The notes under the pieces: model-generated
What the model was told of the DNA's origin: nothing
What the model saw: the letters and a program-made list of their open reading frames with translations, nothing else
Database searches by the model: none
Translations under genes and position numbers: made by a program
Shown here: positions 35,482 to 44,478 of the stretch, piece after piece
Position numbering within the stretch: position 1 is the stretch's first letter
How the letters are laid out: the number at the start of each line of letters is the position of its first letter
Source: Methylopila sp. Yamaguchi
GTDB lineage: Bacteria > Pseudomonadota > Alphaproteobacteria > Rhizobiales > Methylopilaceae
Reading direction: 5' to 3'
Assembly (NCBI RefSeq): GCF_002897035.1
Contig: NZ_BAUX01000022.1
Coordinates: 1-64,000 of the forward strand
Length of the DNA stretch: 64,000 nucleotides

Positions 35482-38175
35482 ATGACGAAGTGGGTGCTGA
35501 CCTTCGGCGACGGACGTGCGGAAGGCCGCGCCGAGCTGCGCGAGCTGCTCGGCGGCAAGGGCGCGAACCTCGCCGAAATGGCGAACCTCGGCCTCCCTGT
35601 GCCGCCCGGCTTCACCGTCACCACCGAAGTCTGCACCTATTACTACGCCAATGGCCGGAGCTATCCCGCCGAGCTGCAGGCGCAGGTCGACGCGGGCCTC
35701 GACCACATTCAGGCGATAACCGGCCGCGTCTTCGGCGACGCCGCGAATCCGCTGCTGGTCTCCGTCCGCTCGGGCTCGCGCGCGTCGATGCCCGGCATGA
35801 TGGACACGATCCTCAACCTCGGCCTCAACGACCAGACGGTCGTGGGCCTCGCCGAGGGCTCGGGCAATCCCCGCTTCGCCTACGACAGCTACCGCCGCTT
35901 CATCCAGATGTACTCGAACGTCGTGCTCGGCGTCGGCCACCACGCCTTCGAGGACATCCTCGAGACCGCGAAGGAGAAGAAGGGCGTCGTCGAGGACACT
36001 GACCTCAACGCCGACGATCTCCTCGCGCTGGTCGCCTCCTACAAGGCGAAGGTGCTGAAGGAGACCGGCGAGCCCTTCCCGCAGGACCCGCGCGACCAGC
36101 TCTGGGGCGCTGTCGGGGCTGTGTTCTCCTCGTGGATGAACGCCCGCGCCATCACCTACCGCAGGCTCAACGACATTCCCGAGAGCTGGGGTACGGCGGT
36201 CAACGTCCAGGCCATGGTGTTCGGCAACATGGGCGACACCTCGGCCACCGGCGTCGCCTTCACCCGCAATCCTTCCACCGGCGAAAACCGTCTCTACGGC
36301 GAGTTCCTGGTGAACGCCCAGGGCGAAGACGTCGTCGCCGGCATCCGCACCCCGCAGCCGATCACCGAAGCCTCCCGGATCGAGGGCAACGTCACGGCGC
36401 CGTCGCTCGAAAAGCGCCTGCCTGAGGTCTTCACCGAGTTTGTCCGCGTGTCCAACGTGCTCGAGAAGCACTACCGCGACATGCAGGATCTCGAGTTCAC
36501 GGTCGAGCGCGGCAAACTGTGGATGCTGCAGGCCCGAAACGGCAAGCGCACCGCCAAGGCCGCGCTCAAGATCGCAGTGGATCTGGCGAGCGAAGGCCTG
36601 ATCACCCGCGACGAGGCGGTGGCGCGCATCGATCCCCCGTCGCTCGACCAGCTGCTGCACCCGACGATCGATCCCAAGGCCGAGCGCAAGGTGATCGCCA
36701 CCGGCCTGCCGGCCTCGCCCGGCGCCGCGCAGGGCGAGCTGGTGTTCTCGTCCGAAGACGCCGAGGTCGCGGTCGCGGCGGGCAAGAAGGTCATCCTCGC
36801 CCGCACCGAGACTTCGCCGGAAGACATCAACGGCATGCACGTCTCCGAGGGCATCCTCACCACCCGCGGCGGCATGACGAGCCACGCGGCGGTGGTCGCC
36901 CGCGGCATGGGCAAGCCCTGCGTCTCGGGCGCCGGCATGCTCCGTATCGACGAGAAGAACGGCACGCTCACCGTCTCCGGCCGGGTGTTCAAGGCCGGCG
37001 ACGTGGTCACCATCGACGGCTCCACGGGCCAGGTGCTCGACGGCGCCGTCGCCATGGTGCAGCCGGAGCTTTCGGGCGATTTCGCCACGCTGATGCGCTG
37101 GGCCGACGAGGTGCGCCGAATGGGCGTGCGCGCGAACGCCGAGACGCCGGACGACGCGCGCGCCGCGCGCCGTTTCGGGGCGGAGGGCATCGGCCTCTCC
37201 CGCACCGAGCACATGTTCTTCGACGAGAGCCGCATCGTGTCGGTTCGTGAGATGATCCTCGCCGACGACGAGGCCGGCCGCCGCAAGGCGCTCGGCCAGC
37301 TGCTGCCGTTCCAGCGCGCAGACTTCGTCGCTCTGTTCGAGATCATGAAGGGCCTGCCCGTCACGATCCGCCTGCTCGACCCGCCGCTGCACGAGTTCCT
37401 GCCGCACACCGAGAAGGACATGGCGGAAGTCGCCGCCGCCATGGGGGTCGACGTCGAGAAGCTGCGCGCCCGCGCCGCCGAGCTGTCGGAGTTCAACCCG
37501 ATGCTGGGCTTCCGCGGCTGCCGTCTCGCGATCGCTTATCCCGAGATCGCCGAGATGCAGGCGCGCGCCATCTTCGAGGCCGCGGTCGAGGCCGCCAAGT
37601 CCACCGGCGCGCCGGTGACGCCTGAGGTCATGGTGCCGCTCGTCATGGGTCGCCCGGACTTCGACTTCGTGAAGGCGCGCATCGACGCCGTGGCGAAGCT
37701 GGTCGAAGAGGAGACGGGCGAGAAGCTCGTCTATCAGGTCGGCACCATGATCGAGCTGCCGCGCGCCTGCCTGAAGGCGGACGAGATCGCCGAGACGGCG
37801 GAGTTCTTCTCCTTCGGCACCAACGACCTGACGCAGACCGCGCTCGGCATCAGCCGCGACGACGCCGCGACCTTCCTGAAGCACTACACCGACAAGAACC
37901 TGCTGCCGTCCGACCCGTTCGTGACGATCGACCGGGAGGGCGTCGGCGAGCTTGTGGTCCTCGGCGCCGAGCGCGGCCGCTCCGTGCGGCCCAAAATCAA
38001 GCTCGGCATCTGCGGCGAGCACGGCGGGGATCCCGCGTCCATCGCCTTCTGCGAGGAGGTCGGGCTCGACTACGTCTCTTGCTCGCCGTACCGCGTGCCG
38101 ATCGCGCGCCTCGCCGCGGCCCAGGCTGCGCTGAACGCGAAGAAAGCCGCGACCAAGAAGGCGGCCGTGGCGTAA
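35482..38175 (+). CDS. ppdK: pyruvate, phosphate dikinase
   Basis: An 897-residue enzyme. The N-terminal ATP-grasp domain starts with GGKGANLAEMANLGLPVPPGFT, the central swivelling domain carries the phosphorylated His in GGMTSHAAVVARGMGKPCVSG, and the C-terminal PEP/pyruvate TIM-barrel includes GTNDLTQTALG and the catalytic CGEHGGDP. It interconverts ATP, phosphate and pyruvate with AMP, PPi and phosphoenolpyruvate. GGAG precedes the ATG at 35482. It is transcribed divergently from mntH and ends before a 390-bp gap with repeats. The length matches the bacterial enzyme. Confidence 0.96.
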   Translation: MTKWVLTFGDGRAEGRAELRELLGGKGANLAEMANLGLPVPPGFTVTTEVCTYYYANGRSYPAELQAQVDAGLDHIQAITGRVFGDAANPLLVSVRSGSRASMPGMMDTILNLGLNDQTVVGLAEGSGNPRFAYDSYRRFIQMYSNVVLGVGHHAFEDILETAKEKKGVVEDTDLNADDLLALVASYKAKVLKETGEPFPQDPRDQLWGAVGAVFSSWMNARAITYRRLNDIPESWGTAVNVQAMVFGNMGDTSATGVAFTRNPSTGENRLYGEFLVNAQGEDVVAGIRTPQPITEASRIEGNVTAPSLEKRLPEVFTEFVRVSNVLEKHYRDMQDLEFTVERGKLWMLQARNGKRTAKAALKIAVDLASEGLITRDEAVARIDPPSLDQLLHPTIDPKAERKVIATGLPASPGAAQGELVFSSEDAEVAVAAGKKVILARTETSPEDINGMHVSEGILTTRGGMTSHAAVVARGMGKPCVSGAGMLRIDEKNGTLTVSGRVFKAGDVVTIDGSTGQVLDGAVAMVQPELSGDFATLMRWADEVRRMGVRANAETPDDARAARRFGAEGIGLSRTEHMFFDESRIVSVREMILADDEAGRRKALGQLLPFQRADFVALFEIMKGLPVTIRLLDPPLHEFLPHTEKDMAEVAAAMGVDVEKLRARAAELSEFNPMLGFRGCRLAIAYPEIAEMQARAIFEAAVEAAKSTGAPVTPEVMVPLVMGRPDFDFVKARIDAVAKLVEEETGEKLVYQVGTMIELPRACLKADEIAETAEFFSFGTNDLTQTALGISRDDAATFLKHYTDKNLLPSDPFVTIDREGVGELVVLGAERGRSVRPKIKLGICGEHGGDPASIAFCEEVGLDYVSCSPYRVPIARLAAAQAALNAKKAATKKAAVA

Positions 38176-38202
38176 TCGCCCCGACGCGTCACGCTCCCCG
38201 TC

Positions 38203-38223
38203 GCCCCGGGCTTGTCCCGGGGC
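38203..38223. repeat. palindromic hairpin downstream of ppdK
   Basis: GCCCCGGG (38203-38210) and CCCGGGGC (38216-38223) pair perfectly around CTTGT, the same loop as the left arm of the two-hairpin repeats. It lies 28 bp after the ppdK stop and could protect or end the transcript, although there is no U-run. It probably forms one element with the hairpin at 38351. Confidence 0.6.
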
Positions 38224-38350
38224 CATAACCCCGCGGGTCGATCACAGGCTCGCCTCGGGGTCCTGGCCTTGAGCCGCGCCCCGGACGCGGACCCTCGCCA
38301 GCCAGGTGTCCACGGCGCCCGTCGCGTTTTCATTTGAACCTGAAGAGCGC

Positions 38351-38379
38351 CCATGCCCCGGCTCAAGGCCGGGGCATGG
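38351..38379. repeat. palindromic hairpin between ppdK and egtB
   Basis: CCATGCCCCGG (38351-38361) and CCGGGGCATGG (38369-38379) are perfect 11-bp arms around CTCAAGG. The stem matches that of repeat copy 1 near 3111. The gap 38176-38565 otherwise holds no gene that I can support. Confidence 0.65.
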
Positions 38380-38565
38380 GGAACCGCGGGATCGCTTGTT
38401 CAGCTGCAGTGCCCGCTACTCTGTCCCCTCGCGAGATCGAAACCGCGCTTGCCCCTGTAATCCGCCGGGCCTTCAATCCGTAGACGAAGGAACGACCCGC
38501 CGCGCGGAGTCGTTCTGACGGAAACGCCGGCGACGATCGCGATCGGCGAGGATCGAGAGGACTTC

Positions 38566-39831
38566 ATGGCTTTGAGCGAGGCGCGGGCCCAAGCGGCCCG
38601 CTCGGCCGTGCACGAGCGTTATGCGAGCGTTCGGGCCCACAGCCGTCGGCTGGCGTCGCCGTTGAGCGACGCGGACGCCACGGTCCAGTCGATGGCGGAC
38701 GCAAGCCCGGCGAAATGGCACCTGGCGCACACCACCTGGTTCTTCGAGACCATGGTGCTGAAGCGCTTCGCGGCGGACTACGCCGTCTTCGACGAGCGCT
38801 TCAACTACCTGTTCAACTCCTACTACGAGACCATCGGAGCGCGGCAGCCCCGTCCGAAGCGGGGCATGATCACGCGCCCGTCGCTCGAGGAGATCATGGC
38901 CTATCGGGCCCATGTGGACGCCGCGATCGCAACGCTTCTCGACGGAGGCGCGGAGCCCGCGGCGGAAGAGCTCGTTGAGCTGGGCTGCCACCATGAGCAG
39001 CAGCATCAGGAGCTTCTTCTCACCGACATTCTGCACCTCTTCGCGCAAAGCCCCGTGCGTCCCGCCTACCGCGACGGCTCGGCGCCTGAGGCGGTGCAGG
39101 CGGCTGCGCCAGCGGAATGGATTGCGTTCGACGGCGGCATCGTCGAGATCGGGCACGCCGGCGGCGGCTTCTCCTTCGACTGCGAGGGCCCTCGTCACCG
39201 CGCGTTGCTGGAGCCGTTCCGGCTGGCGGACCGGCTGGTCACCAACGGCGAATGGCTGGAGTTCATGGCGGACGGCGGCTACCGCGACCCACTGCTGTGG
39301 CTCTCCGACGGCTGGGCGCAAATTCTCGCGAACGGCTGGGCTGCGCCGCTGTACTGGGAGGAGGGCGACAGCGGCTGGCGCTCCATGACCCTGCGCGGCA
39401 TGCAGCCGGTCGACCCCGCCGCCCCTGTGACTCACGTCAGCTACTTCGAGGCCGACGCCTTCGCCACCTGGGCCGGCAAGCGCCTGCCGAGCGAGTCGGA
39501 ATGGGAGCACGCCGCGGCGTCGCTTTCGGTTTCGCCCGGGTCGGAACCGCAACGGCTTCGGCCGCGGCCAGCGTCGCGCGAGCCGGGGCTCAAGCAGATG
39601 TTCGGCGAGGTCTGGCAATGGACCCGCAGCCCCTTCACACCCTATCCGCGCTTCAAGGCGGCCGAGGGCGCGGTGGGCGAGTACAACGGCAAGTTCATGT
39701 GCGGGCAGTTCGTGCTGCGCGGCTCGTCGATCGCAACCCCGCCAGAGCACGCGCGGGCGACCTATCGCAACTTCTTCCCGCCCGACAAGCGCTGGCAGTT
39801 CTCCGGCCTTCGTCTCGCCGAGGACAACTGA
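38566..39831 (+). CDS. egtB: ergothioneine biosynthesis protein EgtB (hercynine oxygenase)
   Basis: A 421-residue enzyme. The N-terminal DinB-like domain holds the iron site: WHLAH (residues 51-55) and HHEQQHQE (HX3HXE, His143, His147, Glu149). The C-terminal formylglycine-generating-enzyme-like domain includes SEWEHAA, GEVWQWTRSPFTPYP and CGQFVLRGSSIATP. It uses O2 and Fe(II) to join hercynine with a thiol donor (gamma-glutamylcysteine or cysteine) as sulfoxide. AGAGG lies upstream of the ATG at 38566. It shares one base with egtD (TGATG), so the two are coupled. Which thiol it prefers cannot be read here. Confidence 0.93.
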   Translation: MALSEARAQAARSAVHERYASVRAHSRRLASPLSDADATVQSMADASPAKWHLAHTTWFFETMVLKRFAADYAVFDERFNYLFNSYYETIGARQPRPKRGMITRPSLEEIMAYRAHVDAAIATLLDGGAEPAAEELVELGCHHEQQHQELLLTDILHLFAQSPVRPAYRDGSAPEAVQAAAPAEWIAFDGGIVEIGHAGGGFSFDCEGPRHRALLEPFRLADRLVTNGEWLEFMADGGYRDPLLWLSDGWAQILANGWAAPLYWEEGDSGWRSMTLRGMQPVDPAAPVTHVSYFEADAFATWAGKRLPSESEWEHAAASLSVSPGSEPQRLRPRPASREPGLKQMFGEVWQWTRSPFTPYPRFKAAEGAVGEYNGKFMCGQFVLRGSSIATPPEHARATYRNFFPPDKRWQFSGLRLAEDN

Positions 39832-40787
39832 TGCTGGATCGCGCGCCGCTGCAGGCCGCCCAGCGCGAGGCGTTTCGCGCCGACGTGCTGGAGGGGCTGT
39901 CCAAACCCGCCAAGACTCTGCCGAGCCGGTGGCTCTACGACGACCGCGGCTCAGAGCTGTTCGAGGAGATTACGCAGCTTCCTGAGTACTACCCGACGCG
40001 GACGGAGACCGCGATCCTCCGCGCGGGAGCGGAAGCGATCGCCGCCTTTTGCGGTCCGCGCGCGACGCTGATCGAATATGGCGCGGGAGCGGGCGTGAAG
40101 ACCGAGATCGTGCTCGCAGCGCTCGACAACCCGGCGAGCTACGTGCCGGTAGACATCGCCGGGGACTTCCTCGCGCTCTCCGCCGAGCGGCTCGAGCGGC
40201 GATTTCCGTGGCTCGAGATTCGGGCCGTGGTCGCCGATTTCACCGACGACTTCGACCTGCCGACGGATCTGCCGCGCCTCAACCGCCGCATCGGCTTCTT
40301 TCCCGGCTCGACGATCGGCAACCTCTCGCCGGCGCAGGCGGTGGCCTTTCTCGCGCAGGTCGGCGCCCACGTGGGCGACACGGGGCGCGCGGTGGTTGGT
40401 GTCGATCTCGTGAAGCCGCTCGAGCGGCTCATTCCGGCCTATGACGACGCCGCCGGCGTCACCGCCGCCTTCAACCTGAATCTCCTCGTCCGCATCAACC
40501 GCGAACTCGGTGGGACCTTCGACACCGCCCGCTTCGCCCACGAAGCGCGCTGGAGCGTAGAGGATCAAGCGATCGAGATGCACCTCAAGAGCCTAGGGCG
40601 GCAGGTCGTCAGGGCGGCCGGGCGGGAGTTCGAATTCGCCGAGGGCGAAACGATCCATACCGAGAGTTCGCGGAAATACAGCGTCGACACCTTCACGGCG
40701 CTCGCCGCGCAGGCGGGCTGGCGCCAAGGCTCCGTGTGGAGCGACCCTGACGGGCTGTTTGCGGTCGTCGGCTTGGAGCGAGCCTAG
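39831..40787 (+). CDS. egtD: L-histidine N-alpha-methyltransferase EgtD
   Basis: A 318-residue SAM-dependent methyltransferase that trimethylates histidine to hercynine, the substrate of EgtB. Evidence: PSRWLYDDRGSELFEEITQLPEYY near the N-terminus, the SAM motif EYGAGAGVKTE, FFPGSTIGNLSP and the C-terminal HTESSRKYS. The start ATG overlaps the stop of egtB. Its TAG stop lies in CTAG (40784-40787), which on the other strand is the stop of the convergent outer-membrane gene. No egtA, egtC or egtE gene is next to the pair, so remaining steps may be carried out by genes elsewhere. Confidence 0.94.
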   Translation: MLDRAPLQAAQREAFRADVLEGLSKPAKTLPSRWLYDDRGSELFEEITQLPEYYPTRTETAILRAGAEAIAAFCGPRATLIEYGAGAGVKTEIVLAALDNPASYVPVDIAGDFLALSAERLERRFPWLEIRAVVADFTDDFDLPTDLPRLNRRIGFFPGSTIGNLSPAQAVAFLAQVGAHVGDTGRAVVGVDLVKPLERLIPAYDDAAGVTAAFNLNLLVRINRELGGTFDTARFAHEARWSVEDQAIEMHLKSLGRQVVRAAGREFEFAEGETIHTESSRKYSVDTFTALAAQAGWRQGSVWSDPDGLFAVVGLERA

Positions 40788-41368
40788 AACCGGTAGTTCA
40801 GACCGACCCGCACCTGGCCGCCGGCGGCGTCGAGGCCGACGTCGCCGCCGGCGTTGAAGGTCTTGCGGTCGAGATCGACGTAGACGTACTCGGCGGTGGC
40901 GGAGACTCGGTCGAACAGCCGCACCTCCACGCCCGCGCCGACCAGCCAGCCGGCCTGGAAAGCGCTGTCGCGCCTTCCGGCCCGCACGTAGTCTGTCGCG
41001 GCGAAGGCGGCGCCGACGGCCCCATAGGCCATGAAGCGATCGAAGGCGTAGCCGATGCGGGCGCGGATCTCCCCGACCGCCTCGACCTCGTAGCGGCCGC
41101 CGTCGCGGCGGCCGTCCATGCCGCTGGCGAGAAGGCCGCCGTCGACGCCCACGACCACGTCGCCGAAGCGCCAGTCGTAGCCGATGGATGCGCCGGTAAG
41201 AGCGCCTTGGCCGTCGAGCGACCCATAGCCCGCGTAGATCCCCGCCCGCGGTCCGCTCCAGTCGAACGGGGCCGGGTCCGCAGCCGCCGTCACCGCGTCC
41301 GCCCCCAGCGCGTGGGATGCGCCGGCGAGAACGATCAGCCAGGACAGCGACAGCAGGCGAAGCATCAT
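40784..41368 (-). CDS. Omp25/31-like outer-membrane beta-barrel, divergent member
   Basis: A 194-residue protein with a signal peptide (LSLSWLIVLAGASHALGA) and an eight-strand barrel pattern: SGPRAGIYAGYGSLDG, then RIGYAFDRFMAYGAVGAAFA and YVYVDLD, ending with VRVGLNYRF, the terminal aromatic that BAM recognises. It is the last and most divergent of four such genes in a row. I start at ATG 41368 (MM); the frame continues to 41575 without similarity. It lies downstream of the hairpin at 41506 and shares its stop CTAG with egtD on the opposite strand. Confidence 0.82.
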   Translation of the reverse strand: MMLRLLSLSWLIVLAGASHALGADAVTAAADPAPFDWSGPRAGIYAGYGSLDGQGALTGASIGYDWRFGDVVVGVDGGLLASGMDGRRDGGRYEVEAVGEIRARIGYAFDRFMAYGAVGAAFAATDYVRAGRRDSAFQAGWLVGAGVEVRLFDRVSATAEYVYVDLDRKTFNAGGDVGLDAAGGQVRVGLNYRF

Positions 41369-41505
41369 CGGCGGGGGGTCCGTGTGCGACAGCGACGCCG
41401 TCAGGATACCTCCGCGCGGCGACACTTCGGTTAACGTAACCCTGCCGTCACCGCTAAAATTTCCCTGAGTCAACCAAGCGTTAACACGGGCGCGGGGCGT
41501 AAAAG

Positions 41506-41536
41506 AAACCCCGCGCGAGCGAGCCGCGCGGGGTTT
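41506..41536 (-). terminator. intrinsic terminator of the barrel gene at 41569
   Basis: AAACCCCGCGCG-AGCGAGC-CGCGCGGGGTTT is a near-perfect stem. On the minus strand it is followed by TTTCTTTTAC, giving the U-rich tail of an intrinsic terminator 33 bp after the stop of the barrel gene that ends at 41569. Confidence 0.8.
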
Positions 41537-41568
41537 CGGAGATTCGTCAAGCCGCTCGCGGCGAGGGA

Positions 41569-42240
41569 TCACCACAAATTGTTGAACTTGTACGCCACGC
41601 CGCCCATCAGGCGGTTCTCGGTGGTGGAGCTCTTCAGCTTCTCGCCGCCGATGTTGTACTTGTCGCTGCCGTAGTCGGTGTAGCGGTACTCCACGCGCGC
41701 CGTGACGTTGTCCGTCACCGCGCTTTCGGCGCCGACGCCAACGGTGTAGCCGACGGCGGTCTTGCTGTCGTGGCCGGCGACGACGCCGTCCGAAGCCGTA
41801 ACCTTCTGGTCGGCGTAGGCGACGCCGGCCGCGCCGTACGCGAGGAACTTGTCGAAGGCGTAGCCGACGCGGGCGCGGGTGGCGCCGCTCCAGCTCTTCC
41901 TGTTGCGGACGCTCACGCCGCCGTTGCTCTTGCGGTCTTCGCCGTCGTCGTAGTTGAAGTCGGTCTCGACGCCGACCACGACGGGCGAGCCGTCGAACTG
42001 GTGGTTATAGCCGGCGTAGGCGCCGACGATCCCGCCGTTCGGCTTTGTGTCGGGGGCGTTCTTGTTCTTCGACTTCGACCAGCCGTAGCCGGCCTGGGCG
42101 CCGAGATAGGCGCCGGACCAGCTGTACCCTTGCGCCGGCGCGGCGTAGTCGGCCGGGGCGCTCTCATAGGGAAGGTCGGCGGCGAAGGCGGCGGGAGCCA
42201 CGAGCGCGACGGCTGCGGCTGCGATGACGGTGCGGATCAT
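41569..42240 (-). CDS. Omp25/31-like outer-membrane beta-barrel protein
   Basis: A 223-residue protein. The signal peptide is MIRTVIAAAAVALVAPAAFA with mature ADLPYESAP. The barrel signature is SWSGAYLGAQAGYGW, YAGYNHQFDGSPVVVG, ARVGYAFDKFLAYGAAGVAYAD and ARVEYRYTDYGSDKYN, with terminal YKFNNLW ending in an aromatic residue. The family forms small outer-membrane barrels known as major antigens in Brucella and relatives. A terminator follows and a 273-bp gap precedes it, so it is probably a separate transcription unit. Confidence 0.9.
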   Translation of the reverse strand: MIRTVIAAAAVALVAPAAFAADLPYESAPADYAAPAQGYSWSGAYLGAQAGYGWSKSKNKNAPDTKPNGGIVGAYAGYNHQFDGSPVVVGVETDFNYDDGEDRKSNGGVSVRNRKSWSGATRARVGYAFDKFLAYGAAGVAYADQKVTASDGVVAGHDSKTAVGYTVGVGAESAVTDNVTARVEYRYTDYGSDKYNIGGEKLKSSTTENRLMGGVAYKFNNLW

Positions 42241-42447
42241 TGGGGGGCCTCGATACTCAACAACCGGACGGGATGAGGAGCGCGTCCGTACGCAAAACGA
42301 CACGGGGCAGGCGCAGGCGCTTCGGCCCGCGTTGACCTGACCCTAGCGGCCAATTGTTAGCGATGCGTGAAGGTTATCGGGGCGTGAAAAGATCTCGCAA
42401 TGCGATTGTGCACGGCTCCGATGCAATCGCGAAGCAACGCGAACGAA

Positions 42448-42475
42448 AAAAGCCCGCGGCGAGCCGCGGGCTTTT
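42448..42475 (-). terminator. intrinsic terminator of the barrel gene at 42514
   Basis: AAAAGCCCGCGGC and GCCGCGGGCTTTT pair around GA. Read on the minus strand, the stem is followed by TTTTTTCGTTC, an intrinsic terminator 38 bp after the stop of the barrel gene that ends at 42514. Confidence 0.85.
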
Positions 42476-42513
42476 CAAGAACGGTCCGGGCGACCTAGGT
42501 CGCCCGGGCGTTA

Positions 42514-43158
42514 TCAGAACGGGCTGGTGAACTTGTACGCCACGCCGCCCATGACGCGGTGCTCGGTGTACTGCGACTTGGTGGTCGGGTCGATCTTGAA
42601 CTTGTCCCGGCCGTAGTCCGCATAACGGTAGTCCGCGCGGACCGTAACGTCGTCGGTCGCAGCGTACTCGACGCCGCCGCCGACGGTCCAGCCGAACGCG
42701 GTGGTGTCGTCCTTGCCGCCGCCGACGCGGGACTTCAGCTCACGATCGGCGTAGGCGACGCCGGCAGTCCCGTATACGAGGAACCGGTCGAAGGCGTAGC
42801 CGAGGCGAGCGCGGGTGGCGCCGTTCCAGTCCGTCGTGGCGCGGGTGTTGCTGCGCTTGGCGTCGATGTCGGCGTAGTTGAAGTCGGTCTCGATGCCGAT
42901 CACGACCGGCGAGCCATCGAACTGGTAGTTGTAGCCGGCGTAGCCGCCGACGACGAGGCCATCAGCCTTGCGGTTGATGGTGCGGCCCCAGCTGTAGCCA
43001 GCCTGAGCGCCGATGTACGGGCCGGTCCAGGTGAAGGACGGCACGGCGATGGCGGCGGCCGGAGCTTCGTAGGCCGGGAGATCCGCAGCCATAGCGGCGG
43101 GAACCACGGCGACGACCGCTGCAGCCGAGGCAGCGCCGAGAAGGAAGCGACGGATCAT
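42514..43158 (-). CDS. Omp25/31-like outer-membrane beta-barrel protein
   Basis: A 214-residue protein with signal peptide MIRRFLLGAASAAAVVAVVP, mature ADLPAYEAP, and TWTGPYIGAQAGYSWG, YAGYNYQFDGSPVVIG, ARLGYAFDRFLVYGTAGVAYAD and VRADYRYADYGRDKF in order, ending MGGVAYKFTSPF. It is most similar to the members on either side, as expected from tandem duplication. A strong terminator lies downstream, so it is expressed from its own promoter in the 238-bp gap 43159-43396, which is visibly less G+C-rich than the coding DNA. Confidence 0.9.
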   Translation of the reverse strand: MIRRFLLGAASAAAVVAVVPAAMAADLPAYEAPAAAIAVPSFTWTGPYIGAQAGYSWGRTINRKADGLVVGGYAGYNYQFDGSPVVIGIETDFNYADIDAKRSNTRATTDWNGATRARLGYAFDRFLVYGTAGVAYADRELKSRVGGGKDDTTAFGWTVGGGVEYAATDDVTVRADYRYADYGRDKFKIDPTTKSQYTEHRVMGGVAYKFTSPF

Positions 43159-43396
43159 TTTGAGTACCCTCTTACTGATGTTCAGCCTGAACGCGTCCAG
43201 GCTCCGTGTCTGCCATTTAACGGGAAGGCGACTGAATTGCAGTGCCTAAACTGCAACAGTGCTAAATCTTCGCCAACCCTCTACTCGAAACGGACAACTA
43301 CACGTGGTGACAACCGACGATGATCTACACTCACCGCCAGTAATTTTACCTGCGAAGCTAACCGCAGGTCAGGCCCAACCGAATGACCGATAAACG

Positions 43397-44095
43397 TTAC
43401 CAGCCGGTTGAGAATTTATATCCGACGCCGAGCATCACCCGGTTCTCGGAGAGATCAGATTTCACGCGGCTCCCGGCCACGCTGAACGTGTCCGTCCCAT
43501 AGTCCGAGTAACGGTATTCGACGCGCGCCGTGACGTTGTCGGTCACAGCCGCCTCGACGCCGCCGCCGATGGTCCAGCCGACGGCGACGGTGTCGTCCGA
43601 TCCGCCCGCGGCGCCCTGCGCCTTCACCTCATGCTCGGCGAAAGCGAGACCGCCAGCCCCGTAAACGAGAAAGCGATCAAATGCATACCCGATTCGACCC
43701 CGGATCGCGCCCGTGTATCCGATGTCGTTCCGAATTCGCGCATCCGGCGCGCCGGTGAAGCCGGACGTGCCGCGTCGGGCGTCCGCGTCGCTCCAATTGA
43801 TGTCGGCCTCCAAGCCGAGGACGATCGGGGAGTTGTCGAATTGGTAGTTGTAGCCCCCAAAGGCGCCGAGGCTGACGCCGTTGGGCTTGGAGCCCGGCGA
43901 CGCGCCGTTCACGCGATTGTCGGCGTCGAACCAGCCGTAGCCGGCCTGGAGGCCGACGTAGGGGCCGGTCCAACTGAAGGAGGGCACCGGGGCGATCGCC
44001 GTCGACTGCTCGTAGCTCGGCATATCAGCCGCCATGGCGAACCCGCCGGAGGCCAACACGACAGCGATGCTTCCGAGACTGGAAGAGAACTTCAT
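43397..44095 (-). CDS. Omp25/31-like outer-membrane beta-barrel protein
   Basis: A 232-residue protein. The signal peptide is MKFSSSLGSIAVVLASGGFAMA with mature ADMPSYEQS. The barrel pattern is SWTGPYVGLQAGYGW, GGYNYQFDNSPIVLG, GRIGYAFDRFLVYGAGGLAF and ARVEYRYSDYGTDTF with terminal GYKFSTGW. I use ATG 44095; the frame extends to 44125. Downstream, 43348-43369, is a 7-bp stem (ACCTGCG/CGCAGGT), but it lacks a U-run on this strand. This is the first gene of the four-member array. Confidence 0.9.
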   Translation of the reverse strand: MKFSSSLGSIAVVLASGGFAMAADMPSYEQSTAIAPVPSFSWTGPYVGLQAGYGWFDADNRVNGASPGSKPNGVSLGAFGGYNYQFDNSPIVLGLEADINWSDADARRGTSGFTGAPDARIRNDIGYTGAIRGRIGYAFDRFLVYGAGGLAFAEHEVKAQGAAGGSDDTVAVGWTIGGGVEAAVTDNVTARVEYRYSDYGTDTFSVAGSRVKSDLSENRVMLGVGYKFSTGW

Positions 44096-44478
44096 TTCCA
44101 CCCGACTCCTGCGGCGCAGACCCATTTTTCGGGACTGCAGCCGGGACCCCCAATACGCCGACCGCGACGCAAACGCGGGGTACGCCTAAAAGTTCCGGAC
44201 CAAACGGTGCGTATGGCGATTTTTATGACGCGGCTTTGCGGCTCTTTCGAAACCTGAATGTGGCCGCTGGCGGACTGAAATAAGACGCAGGCCGGCGTGA
44301 CGTTCCTGCCACACCAGACCAAACTCCTTCATTCTCAGCGGTTTAGCTGGATCTAGGCTGAGTTGAGCGTACGTTTCCGCAGGTGGCGCGGGGCATCGAA
44401 GAGCGCCGACGCCTCGTAAACCGATGGGCAAAGCGAGCGAACCGAAACCCGGTCCGCGGATGTGAGGTGGGTACGGGC
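44096..44478. other. 383-bp gap, no gene seen
   Basis: The gap between the first barrel gene and the divergent SDR gene. It is a likely site for two divergent promoters. I find no hairpin, repeat or convincing small gene in it. Confidence 0.5.

Noticed and set aside
35437-38226. Long minus-strand open frame antisense to ppdK.
   Set aside because: The real gene on the plus strand has all PPDK motifs; the antisense frame has none.
43348-43369. Stem ACCTGCG/CGCAGGT downstream of the first barrel gene as a terminator.
   Set aside because: There is no U-run after the stem on the minus strand; the 7-bp stem is weak.
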